Assembly: GCF_000718635.1 (NCBI RefSeq)
Contig: NZ_JOBF01000024.1
Coordinates: 108,878-172,877 of the forward strand
DNA: 64,000 nucleotides
Direction: 5' to 3'
DNA from: Streptomyces varsoviensis
GTDB taxonomy: Bacteria; Actinomycetota; Actinomycetes; Streptomycetales; Streptomycetaceae
Shown: one piece after another, positions 51,601 through 58,953 of the stretch
How the letters are laid out: every line of letters begins with the position of its first letter
Numbering within the stretch: the first letter of the stretch is position 1
Position numbers and translations under genes: made by a program
Notes under the pieces: generated by a model
Told to the model about the DNA's origin: nothing
What the model saw: only the letters and a program-made list of their open reading frames with translations
The model's database searches: none

Positions 51601-52456
51601 CTGGCGGGCGACCCTCGACGGGAAGCCGCTCAAGGCCACCACCGTGGGCGGCTGGGCGCAGGGCTTCGAGCTCCCGGCGGGCGGCGGCAAGCTGGACCTC
51701 ACGTACGACACCCCGCTGGCGCACACCGCGTGGGTATGGGCGCAGGGGCTGCTCGCCGTCGTGCTGCTGGTGCTCGCGCTGCCGGGCCGCCGCCGCGAGG
51801 TCGACGACGACCTCCCGGAGGCCGCCGCGGCGGCCGTGCCGGCGCAGGCCGCATCCGGCGAGGGCCGCCGGGCGCGCAGGCTGCGGGCCGCGGCGGAGTC
51901 CGGCCGCGCCGACGCCGAGCCGGCCGCGGACGGACCGCCGGACCCGTACGGCGGGGAGGGCGCGTTCGGCGACGGCGACGCGTTCGGCGGCGAGGGCGCG
52001 GACTTCGGCCACGGCGGGCCGCCGGAAGGCGCGGACCACTTCGCCGACCCGTACGCGGTGGTGCCGCAACAGGGCCAGTACGGCGAGTGGGACGGCCAGA
52101 GCTACGCGGACTACGGGCGGCAGCAGGGCGGCGACCACTACCAGGAGGGGCAGCAGCCCGCCGGGGCGCACCAGAGCGACCCGTACCAGGAGGGCCACTT
52201 CCAGGGCGGCTCCTATCAGGACGGCTACCAGGGGGACGGCGCGTACCAGGCGGGGCAGCAGGCCGCCGCGCCGCACCCGGACGGCTCGTACCCCGAGGGC
52301 CAGTACCAGGACGGTCCGTACCAGGACGGCCAGTACCCGGCGCAGCCCTATGACGGCAGCCAGTACGACCCGTACGCCTACGGCGGGCAGCAGCACTACG
52401 ACACGGCGTACGGCAACGGAACCCAGCCGCACCGCGACGGGAGCGAGCACCAGTGA
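48605..52456 (+). CDS. Giant membrane glycosyltransferase (GT2 domain plus polytopic region)
   Basis: A 1283-residue protein. The N-terminal GT2 domain (about 20-290) has VTAVLVSHDGDRWLPQAL, WLWLLHDDCAPEPDAL (DxD-like) and GGIDPRLPLMRDDVDLCWRA. A linker is followed by some 12 hydrophobic helices (about 430-850), then an extracytoplasmic region (about 860-1080), another helix near 1085-1105 and a low-complexity tail (about 1170-1283) of YQEG/YQDG-like units. It probably transfers sugars to a lipid-linked envelope polymer; donor and acceptor are unknown. ATG 48605 has GGAGGG about 13 nt upstream. The stop overlaps the next start. Confidence 0.88.
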   Translation: MSVHSHSAAQHPAATPEFPRHVVTAVLVSHDGDRWLPQALSGLLGQERPVQNAVGADTGSTDESAQLLTEALGDDHVLHLARRSGFGTAVDEAVRSAAVLTPDDLPYLKRPSGWDPATRTWRDDAYDMPELPHGEPVQWLWLLHDDCAPEPDALAELLRVADSDPHAAIVGPKLRSWYDRRQLLEVGVSIARSGRRWTGLERREQDQGQHDQVRTVLSVSTAGMLIRRDVWDELGGIDPRLPLMRDDVDLCWRAQAAGHRVLVAPEAVLRHAEAAARERRPVDCVGRSVANPHRVDKAGAVYTLLANSRGAALPYVMARLVIGTLLRTLAYLVGKVPGQALDELAGLFGTLLRPGRILAARKQRGKPAVEASELRPLFPPPGATVRATVEQVAGNLSGRSEPELSSAGRHGGVESGPGGDDADYLEIEQFARLKRIARRPAPVLFAALLLISLIACRALIGGGSLSGGALLPAPDVSALWSSHLDGWHPVGTGNTGTAPPYLAILATLSTIFLGSTGFTLTLLLVCSVPLAGLTAYFASRPLVGSRQLRAWAAVAYAFLPAATGALAGGRLGTAVLAILLPPMARAAVAASGVRAPKARPSWRAVWTYALLLTFTAAFTPIVWPIALVLGVATLLVRVVVGRGEALLAHVLRFLAVVGTPLIALAPWSLTLLTHPSRFLTEAGLDYGHGTATALKLLSIDPGGPKTFGGLLLLGIVLAALAALLRGDRQPAVRCAWAAALTGLLFAALANGSGWAGPASLVYGIALIGAAVVGAEGARQRVTELSFGWRQPVAALIAVAAAAAPAVAAVSWMIAGADGPVERRDPVQVPAFVAEEAGTRDQARTLVLGGEPTHVAYTLVRGSGARLGDAEMAAADGADKKLDAVVANLVAGSGADQTSRLGEYAVGYVLLRDSAKPLGRVLDATPGLTRLSQEDRSSLWRVDQQVARVAVISGAAQDGARPGAATPPVPVAAGPVEAHSTIPDGPAGRVLRVADRAAPGWRATLDGKPLKATTVGGWAQGFELPAGGGKLDLTYDTPLAHTAWVWAQGLLAVVLLVLALPGRRREVDDDLPEAAAAAVPAQAASGEGRRARRLRAAAESGRADAEPAADGPPDPYGGEGAFGDGDAFGGEGADFGHGGPPEGADHFADPYAVVPQQGQYGEWDGQSYADYGRQQGGDHYQEGQQPAGAHQSDPYQEGHFQGGSYQDGYQGDGAYQAGQQAAAPHPDGSYPEGQYQDGPYQDGQYPAQPYDGSQYDPYAYGGQQHYDTAYGNGTQPHRDGSEHQ

Positions 52457-54006
52457 ACCGCACCACCCTGACCTTCTTCGGCGCCGTCGCCGCGCTCGCC
52501 GCCGTCACCGGCGTCGCCGCGGTCACCGTGCCCGCCGAACCGGCCAAGAGCACCGCGAAGGCGGCCGAGCGGCTGCCCGTACAGCGCTCGACCCTCGTCT
52601 GCCCGCCGCCTCCGCCCTCGGAGGTGGGGGAGACGACCTACACCGCGTTCACCCCGCAGGGCAAGGGCGGCGCGAACGGGACCCAGAAGTCCTCCGGGGC
52701 CCCGACGGCCGACATGCTGCCCGCCGCGGGCTCCTCGTCGGGCGACTCCGGAGGAAAGAAAGACGACAAGGGCAAGAAGGGCGACAAAGGCCCCAAGGGC
52801 GGCAAGGACGCGACCAAGCCCGTCATCTCGGTGAAGGAACCCGGCAAGCCGGTGACCGCCACCACCGACAGCTCCGGCGCCCCCGCCCTCATCGGCTCCG
52901 CCGACGGCGCGCTCGCCCCCGGCTGGAGCGTGCAGCAGACCACCACGATCAGCGCGGGCACCGGGCGCGGCGTCCAGGGCCTGAGCTGCGCGGCCCCCGA
53001 CACCTCGTTCTGGTTCCCCGGCGCGAGCACCGCCAAGTCGCGCCAGGACTACGTCCACCTCACCAACCCCGACAACAACCCCGCCGTCGTGGACCTGGAG
53101 CTGTACGGCAAGGACGGCCGTATCAAGGCCCCCGCCGGCGAGGGCATCAACATCCCGCCCCGCTCCGCCGTGCCCGTCCTCCTGTCGACCCTCACCAGCC
53201 AGCCGGCCGACGACCTCGTCCTCCATGTGGCGGCCCGCTCGGGGCGCGTGGGGGCCGCCGTCCAGGCGTCCGACGAGAAGACCGGCGGCGACTGGCTGCC
53301 CGCCGCCGCGGAGCCGGCGTCCGGCGCGGTCCTCCCCGGCCTGCCGTCGGACGCCACGTCGGCGCGGCTCGTCCTCTTCGCGCCCGGCGGCAGCGACGCC
53401 GACCTCAAGGTGCGGCTCGCCGGGAAGAACAACGCCATCACCCCGACCGGCCACGAGACGCTGCACGTCAAGAGCGGCATGATGACCACCGCCGACCTCG
53501 GCGACATCACCCGCGGCGAACCGGGCTCGCTGCTGCTCACCCCGGAGAGCGGCAGCGGCAAGGTGGTCGCGGCGCTGCGCGTGACGCGCGGCAAGGGCGA
53601 CAAGCAGGAGACGGCGTTCATCCCGGCGACCACGCCCATCGAGGAGCGCGGCACGGTCGCCGACAACCGCGCCAAGGGCTCGACGCTCTCCCTCGTCGCG
53701 CCCGAGAAGGACGCCGAGGTGCGGGTCGTCTCCTCGGTGGGCAGCGAGGGCGGCACCCCGGTCAGCAAGAACTACACCGTCAAGGCCGGTACGACGCTGG
53801 CCGTCGACCCGCCCCAGCCCGGCGGCGGCAAGGGCGCGTTCGGCGTGACGGTCGAGAAGGTCTCCGGCGGCCCGCTGTACGCCTCGCGGATGCTGGCGCT
53901 GCCGGCGGACGGCGTCCCGATGTTCACCATCCAGACGCTCCCGGACGACCGGGGGACGGTCGAGGTCCCGGAGGCGGAGCAGCGGATCTCGCTGATGAAC
54001 GACTGA
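52453..54006 (+). CDS. DUF5719 family exported protein
   Basis: A 517-residue protein. GTG 52453 overlaps the glycosyltransferase stop. A hydrophobic segment (about 6-27) acts as signal or anchor; a charged linker with collagen-like GKKGDKGPKGGKD (about 96-110) follows, then repeated beta-sandwich units to the end (DYVHLTNPDNNPAVVDLELYG, then RLVLFAPGGSDADLKVRL). DUF5719 genes regularly follow such glycosyltransferases in actinobacteria, so the two probably form one envelope machine with this as the extracytoplasmic partner. Confidence 0.83.
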   Translation: MNRTTLTFFGAVAALAAVTGVAAVTVPAEPAKSTAKAAERLPVQRSTLVCPPPPPSEVGETTYTAFTPQGKGGANGTQKSSGAPTADMLPAAGSSSGDSGGKKDDKGKKGDKGPKGGKDATKPVISVKEPGKPVTATTDSSGAPALIGSADGALAPGWSVQQTTTISAGTGRGVQGLSCAAPDTSFWFPGASTAKSRQDYVHLTNPDNNPAVVDLELYGKDGRIKAPAGEGINIPPRSAVPVLLSTLTSQPADDLVLHVAARSGRVGAAVQASDEKTGGDWLPAAAEPASGAVLPGLPSDATSARLVLFAPGGSDADLKVRLAGKNNAITPTGHETLHVKSGMMTTADLGDITRGEPGSLLLTPESGSGKVVAALRVTRGKGDKQETAFIPATTPIEERGTVADNRAKGSTLSLVAPEKDAEVRVVSSVGSEGGTPVSKNYTVKAGTTLAVDPPQPGGGKGAFGVTVEKVSGGPLYASRMLALPADGVPMFTIQTLPDDRGTVEVPEAEQRISLMND

Positions 54007-54035
54007 GGCGGCGGCGGTCGGGGGCCGATGCCGGC

Positions 54036-54170
54036 ATGGCGGGCGTGGCTGGCATGACAGGCGTCTCGGGCGTGACAGACGGGTCAGGCGTGACAGACGG
54101 GTCAGGCGTGGCCGGCATGACAGGTGCCGCAGGCATGACGGGAACGGCAGGAACGGCGGGCAGGCCAGGC
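54036..54170. repeat. 9-bp degenerate tandem array, about 15 units
   Basis: Units such as ATGGCGGGC, GTGGCTGGC and ATGACAGGC follow at 9-nt spacing; an 18-bp block (GTGACAGACGGGTCAGGC) is repeated twice exactly. Read on the plus strand it would encode a Gly every third residue (MAG VAG MTG). The 336 nt of this convergent gap (54007-54342) hold no other signal. Confidence 0.85.
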
Positions 54171-54342
54171 CGGGCCCCGATCACCGCTGTTCGCCACTGT
54201 TCGCCGCTGTCCGGTTGCGATCGGTCTGTATCCGGCTGACGCGACCCGTACAGGCCATTCCGCTTTCGGCCGGTAAGTCCGGTTGCTTGCGGTCGATTTC
54301 GGAATGGCATGGCGGTTTGTCCGTTTGGGTCGCCTCTTCCGC

Positions 54343-54831
54343 TCAGTCCTGCCCGTACCGCGGATCCACCGACTCCGGGGCCAGCCCCATCAGTTCGGCG
54401 ACCTGCTCCACGACGACCTCGTGCACGAGCAGCGCGCGCTCGTCGCGGCCCTTGGTGCGGATCTCGATCGGGCGGCGGTAGACGACGATCCGGTCCGGCG
54501 CGTCGCCGTGCGCCGCGATGTACCGGCCGAGCGGCACGACATCGCCGTGCACGGGGGCGAGCGCGTCCAACGCGCCGAGCGGCGGGGCCTCGTCGTCCGG
54601 GCCGGGCTCCGCGCCGGGCACGTCGCGCACCGCGAACTCGACCTTGGAGAGCTGGGGCCAGCGCCGCTCCAGCCGTTCCACCGAGTCGTGCACGAGGTCG
54701 ACGAAGGCGTCGCCGCGGCTGACCGACAGCGGCACTTGGGGCGGTGCGATCGGCCCGCGCATGCCGCGCCCGTGGCGGTCGCGGCGGCGCGGCCGCGGTT
54801 CGCGGCTGCGGGGTGGATCGGAGCTGTCCAT
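54343..54831 (-). CDS. Minimal-zincin-type metallopeptidase family protein with altered HExxH
   Basis: A 162-residue protein. After a basic N-terminus of about 30 residues, the fold resembles the PF06262 minimal zincin group. The expected HExxH is HEVVV (137-141) followed by EQ (VHEVVVEQVAELMGL), so the second zinc His is missing. The syntenic mycobacterial gene beside whiB2 belongs to the same family by memory. It may be non-catalytic or use another ligand. ATG 54831 is chosen; TACTCT lies 8 nt upstream on the minus strand, so the mRNA may be leaderless. Confidence 0.78.
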   Translation of the reverse strand: MDSSDPPRSREPRPRRRDRHGRGMRGPIAPPQVPLSVSRGDAFVDLVHDSVERLERRWPQLSKVEFAVRDVPGAEPGPDDEAPPLGALDALAPVHGDVVPLGRYIAAHGDAPDRIVVYRRPIEIRTKGRDERALLVHEVVVEQVAELMGLAPESVDPRYGQD

Positions 54832-55150
54832 CACGTATGAGAGTAGCCCTCGCCGGGCGGCGGTCCGGCGGTCGACGCCCAGCGCGCGGCATGTCGCCGG
54901 ATGAGCGTTTCAGTCACGCCTACGATCAATTACAGCCACCTCCGAGACCGGCGAACTCGTACTGGATGACATGAATTGAGCCGGGCTGTGACAGGAATCA
55001 TTACTTTCCTCCCCGCAGACGCGTCGGCCCCTCGCAGGTCAGCGAGGCCGTTCCAGCCATGCCCACACCGGACGTACCGGGACGACACGGAGGGGTGAGC
55101 CCGGGCAGATTCTTCGCGGCCCGCTCAAGAGTGCGGTACCGTCCAACCTC
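54832..55150. other. Divergent promoter region upstream of the zincin and DUF3499 genes
   Basis: These 319 nt hold no gene. An AT-richer pocket at about 54905-55015 (for example CAGGAATCATTACTTTC) stands out from the local GC. Candidate -10 boxes for both genes lie next to the start codons. Confidence 0.4.
55137..55142 (+). promoter_or_regulatory. Candidate -10 box of leaderless DUF3499 mRNA
   Basis: TACCGT lies 8 nt before GTG 55151 with no Shine-Dalgarno sequence. Confidence 0.4.
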
Positions 55151-55579
55151 GTGAGCCCTGTACGTCGCTGTTCGCGCACCGCGTGCGGTCGCCCCGCCGT
55201 CGCGACGCTGACGTACGTCTATGCGGATTCGACCGCTGTTCTCGGACCGCTCGCCACCTACGCCGAGCCCCACTGCTACGACCTGTGCGCCGAGCACTCC
55301 GAGCGGCTGACCGCGCCGCGCGGCTGGGACGTCGTGCGCCTCGCCGTCGACACCGGCCCCGCCCGCCACAGCAGCGACGACCTCGAAGCGCTCGCCAACG
55401 CCGTGCGCGAGGCCGCGCGCCCGCAGGACCGCCCAACCCGCGGCCAGGGGGGCCAGGGGGGCCAGGGTGGCCCGGGTGGCCAGAGCTCCGGGCCCGTCGG
55501 CCCCAACGGCCGGGAGGCCGACCCCATGGAGGTCGCCCGCCGCGGCCACCTCCGGGTCCTGCGGTCGCCCGACTCCTGA
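55151..55579 (+). CDS. DUF3499 family protein with cysteine pairs
   Basis: A 142-residue protein. CSRTACGRPAVATLTYVYAD at the start and PHCYDLCAEHSERL give two CxxxC-type pairs that could bind zinc. The middle has PRGWDVVRL; the last 50 residues are Gly/Gln-rich (QGGQGGQGGPGGQ). The function is unknown; the gene is conserved beside whiB and phosphomannomutase in actinobacteria. GTG 55151 is the start, probably without leader. Confidence 0.85.
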   Translation: MSPVRRCSRTACGRPAVATLTYVYADSTAVLGPLATYAEPHCYDLCAEHSERLTAPRGWDVVRLAVDTGPARHSSDDLEALANAVREAARPQDRPTRGQGGQGGQGGPGGQSSGPVGPNGREADPMEVARRGHLRVLRSPDS

Positions 55580-55615
55580 CGCACCCCCTCCCCCCTCCTG
55601 ACGCACCCCCTCCCC
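55573..55615 (+). repeat. Two-copy 21-bp repeat covering the DUF3499 stop codon
   Basis: CTCCTGACGCACCCCCTCCCC at 55573-55593 contains the TGA stop of the DUF3499 gene and is repeated exactly at 55595-55615 (period 22). Confidence 0.85.
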
Positions 55616-55748
55616 GTCGCCCCACGCCCGTACGCCGCCCGCGGCGCCCGTAGGACACCGCCGTGACCGGCCGTACGGCGATGGGCCGGATCAAGGACGC
55701 CGCCAGGTAGGTTTGTCACCCCGTACCGGACTCCAGGAGGGGTTGGCT

Positions 55749-57110
55749 GTGGCTGATCTGTCGCAGATCGTGAAGGCGTACGACGTGCGCGGCGTGGTGC
55801 CCGACCAGTGGGACGAGAGGCTCGCCGAGTACTTCGGCGCCGCCTTCGCGCAGGTGACCGGCGCCGGCGCGATGGTCGTGGGCCACGACATGCGGCCGTC
55901 CTCGCCGGGCCTGTCCCGGGCGTTCGGGCGCGGGGCCGCGGCGCGCGGCGTCGACGTCACCGAGATCGGCCTGTGCTCCACGGACGAGCTGTACTTCGCC
56001 AGCGGGCAACTCTCCCTCCCCGGTGCCATGTTCACCGCCTCCCACAACCCCGCCCAGTACAACGGCATCAAGATGTGCCGGGCCGGCGCGACCCCCGTCG
56101 GCCAGGACACCGGCCTCGCCGAGATCCGCACCCTCGTGGAGGGCTGGCTGGACGGCGGCCCGGGCCCCGAGGCGGCCGGCACCCCCGGCGAGATCACCCA
56201 GCGCGACGTCCTGGGCGACTACGCCGCCCACCTGCGCGGCCTCGTCGACCTCAGCGCCATCCGGCCCCTGAAGGTCGTCGTCGACGCGGGCAACGGCATG
56301 GGCGGGCACACGGTGCCGACCGTCTTCGAGGGGCTGCCCCTGGAACTGGTCCCGATGTACTTCGAACTCGACGGCACCTTCCCGAACCACGAGGCCAACC
56401 CGCTCGACCCGAAGAACATCATCGACCTCCAGGCCCGCGTCCGCGCCGAGGGCGCCGACATCGGCCTGGCCTTCGACGGCGACGCCGACCGCTGCTTCGT
56501 CGTCGACGAGAACGGCGACCCCGTCGCCCCCTCCGCGATCACCGCCCTCGTCGCGGCCCGCGAGCTGGCCAAGCACCCCGGCGGCACCGTCATCCACAAC
56601 CTGATCACCTCCTGGTCCGTGCCCGAGGTCGTCAAGGAGCACGGCGGCGAGCCCGTACGCACCCGGGTGGGCCACTCCTTCATCAAGGGCGAGATGGCCC
56701 GTACCGGCGCGATCTTCGGCGGCGAGCACTCCGCGCACTACTACTTCCGCGACTTCTGGAACGCCGACACCGGCATGCTCGCCGCGATGCACGTCCTCGC
56801 CGCGCTCGGCGAGCAGAGCGGCCCGCTGTCCGAGCTGGTCGCCCAGTACGACCGCTACGCCGCCTCCGGCGAGATCAACAGCACCGTCATCGACCAGGCC
56901 GACCGGATGGCCGCGGTCAAGGCCGCGTACGAGGGGCGCGAGGGCACCTCCCTCGACGAACTCGACGGGCTGACCGTCACCACCGCCGACTGGTGGTTCA
57001 ACCTGCGCCCCTCCAACACTGAGCCGCTGCTGCGCCTCAATGTGGAGGCGCGCGACGCGGCGACCGTGGAGCGCGTACGGGACGAGGTCCTGGGCATCGT
57101 GCGGGCGTAG
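55749..57110 (+). CDS. manB: Phosphomannomutase/phosphoglucomutase
   Basis: A 453-residue alpha-D-phosphohexomutase. The catalytic serine is Ser98 in TASHNPAQYNG; the metal loop is FDGDADR; the sugar-binding loop is GGEHSAHYYFRDFWNADTG and the phosphate loop is RPSNTEPLLRL. It should convert mannose-6-phosphate to mannose-1-phosphate for GDP-mannose synthesis. GTG 55749 has AGGAGGGG 8 nt upstream; upstream frame to 55713 lacks conservation. It leads a run with Trm112, the SIS protein and manA. Confidence 0.95.
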   Translation: MADLSQIVKAYDVRGVVPDQWDERLAEYFGAAFAQVTGAGAMVVGHDMRPSSPGLSRAFGRGAAARGVDVTEIGLCSTDELYFASGQLSLPGAMFTASHNPAQYNGIKMCRAGATPVGQDTGLAEIRTLVEGWLDGGPGPEAAGTPGEITQRDVLGDYAAHLRGLVDLSAIRPLKVVVDAGNGMGGHTVPTVFEGLPLELVPMYFELDGTFPNHEANPLDPKNIIDLQARVRAEGADIGLAFDGDADRCFVVDENGDPVAPSAITALVAARELAKHPGGTVIHNLITSWSVPEVVKEHGGEPVRTRVGHSFIKGEMARTGAIFGGEHSAHYYFRDFWNADTGMLAAMHVLAALGEQSGPLSELVAQYDRYAASGEINSTVIDQADRMAAVKAAYEGREGTSLDELDGLTVTTADWWFNLRPSNTEPLLRLNVEARDAATVERVRDEVLGIVRA

Positions 57111-57283
57111 CGCGGAAGCGGAAGCCGTGCGGGCGTAGCGCGCGGGCCGCCGGGAGCGGGGGCACGGCGGAGCCGCCGGCGGCAGGGTCACAGGCGCAGC
57201 CGCCCGCGCCCCGCCAAGGCGGCCCGGCACCACCCGGCGGTAGGCTGGCGGCAACGCGTCTGCCCGCCCCGAAGGGAACCCCC

Positions 57284-57469
57284 ATGCAGCTCGAAGCCGG
57301 TCTCCTGGAGATCCTCGCCTGCCCGGCGTGCCACGCGCCCCTCCGCGAGGAGACCACCGAGGACGGCGGCCTTGAGCTGGTGTGCGGCGGCGAGAGCTGC
57401 GCCCTCGCCTACCCCGTACGCGACGGCATCCCCGTCCTCCTCGTCGACGAGGCCCGCCGACCGGCCTGA
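57284..57469 (+). CDS. Trm112 family protein
   Basis: A 61-residue zinc-ribbon-like protein: LLEILACPACHAPL near the start (CPxC), a second CGGESCALAYPV segment, and DGIPVLLVDEAR at the end, typical of bacterial Trm112/YcaR. Eukaryotic Trm112 activates methyltransferases; the bacterial role is unclear. A GAAGGGAAC site precedes ATG 57284. The 173 nt before it hold no gene. Confidence 0.92.
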   Translation: MQLEAGLLEILACPACHAPLREETTEDGGLELVCGGESCALAYPVRDGIPVLLVDEARRPA

Positions 57470-57637
57470 ACCCGGCCGGCGCAGCCGCGAACCACGCGGG
57501 CCGGGACGGGCCCCGCCGGGGCCGGGCAGCCGGTGACACAACGGACACAGACCGCACACGGCAGCACACGGCGGCACCACCGCCACCACGGCACCACAGG
57601 CAGGCGCACCGCCGCGGCGATCGGAGGCCGAAGCCCC

Positions 57638-58885
57638 ATGCTCGACGAGTCGTTCCTCGATGATCCGGCCGCGCTGGCCCGGGCCGACGCCCACGGACTG
57701 CTCCGCTCCACCGCCGAGTCCGGCGCCCGCGTCCGTACCGCCGCCCGCGACGCCGCCGAGGCGGGCATCGCGGACCTCAAGCCCGACGGCCGCCCCCGCG
57801 CCGTGCTCGTCGCGGGCCCCGGCCCCGTCGCCGCCTGCACCGCGGACCTCTTCGCCGCCCTCGGCGGCGGCAACTGCCCCGTCACCCTCATCCGGCCGAC
57901 CGGCGTGGCCTCCGCCGCGGGCGCGCTGATCTGGACGCTGCCGGGCTGGACCGGCCCGCTCGACCTGCTCCTCGTCGCCAGCCCGGACGGCACCGAACCC
58001 GGCCTCCCGCTCCTCCTGGAGCAGGCGTACCGCCGCGGCTGCTCGGTCGTCTGCGTCGCGCCCGCCGGCTCCCCGGTCACCGAGGCCACCGCCCAGGTCC
58101 GCGGCCTCGCCGTCCCGCTCGCCAAGGCGCTGTACGAGCCCCCGCGCCCGTACGGCCAGGGGGACGACCCGTACGGCCAAGGGGACCCGAGCGGCCGGCA
58201 GGGCCCCGGCGGTCCCGAGAGCCCCGCCGGACCCCTCTTCCGCCAGGCCGCCGGCCGCGACGAGGAACCGCCCGCCGCGCCCGGCGCCCTCTGGTCCCTG
58301 CTGACCCCGCTGATCGCCCTGGCCGACCGCATAGGTCTGCTCACCGCGCCCACGCCCGCCCTCCAGTCGCTGGCCGACCGGCTCGACGAGGTCGCCGAGC
58401 GCTGCGGGCCCGCTATCGCCACGTACAGCAACCCCGCCAAGACTCTCGCCACCGAGCTGGCCGACACCCTCCCGCTGATCTGGACCGAAGGCCCCGTCGC
58501 GGGCGCCGCCGGCCGCCACTTCGCCACCGCCCTCGCCGCCCTCGCCGGCCGCCCCGCGCTCGCCGCCGAACTGCCCGAGGCGCTGACCGGCCACGCCGCC
58601 CTGCTGACCGGCGCGTTCGCCGCCGGAGCCGACGCGGACGACTTCTTCCGCGACCGCGTCGAGGACCCCGAGGCGCTGCACGCCCGCGTCGTCCTGCTCC
58701 GCGAGCGCGAGCCCGGCGCCACCTCACCGACCCCCACCGCCCGCGACCTCGCGCTCCACCACGACGTCCCCGTCAGCGAGCTCGAACCGACCGAGGGCGC
58801 CCCGCTGGAAGCCGCCGCCGAACTGCTCGCGATCACGGAATTTGCCGCCGTCTACCTGGCGCTGGCCTCCCTGCCGCGACCATGA
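57638..58885 (+). CDS. SIS-fold phosphosugar isomerase-like protein
   Basis: A 415-residue protein with two SIS-like Rossmann halves, resembling the bifunctional phosphoglucose/phosphomannose isomerase family found next to manA in actinobacteria. The first half has RAVLVAGPGPVAACTADLFAAL and the second has TYSNPAKTLATELADTLPLIW. It is Gly/Pro-rich in a central linker (about 170-215). Whether the active-site Glu/His are intact is unclear, so isomerase activity is inferred from family only. ATG 57638 has GGAGG 10 nt upstream. Confidence 0.85.
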   Translation: MLDESFLDDPAALARADAHGLLRSTAESGARVRTAARDAAEAGIADLKPDGRPRAVLVAGPGPVAACTADLFAALGGGNCPVTLIRPTGVASAAGALIWTLPGWTGPLDLLLVASPDGTEPGLPLLLEQAYRRGCSVVCVAPAGSPVTEATAQVRGLAVPLAKALYEPPRPYGQGDDPYGQGDPSGRQGPGGPESPAGPLFRQAAGRDEEPPAAPGALWSLLTPLIALADRIGLLTAPTPALQSLADRLDEVAERCGPAIATYSNPAKTLATELADTLPLIWTEGPVAGAAGRHFATALAALAGRPALAAELPEALTGHAALLTGAFAAGADADDFFRDRVEDPEALHARVVLLREREPGATSPTPTARDLALHHDVPVSELEPTEGAPLEAAAELLAITEFAAVYLALASLPRP

Positions 58886-58953
58886 CCGGGCCGCGGCACC
58901 ACGCCCGCACCCCCCGCACTCCGCACCATCCGCACAGTCAGGAACCACTCCCC

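Noticed and set aside
54036..54239. Collagen-like 68-residue gene
   Set aside because: No ribosome-binding site, convergent gap position and composition dictated by the 9-bp repeat; kept as a repeat and as a finding.
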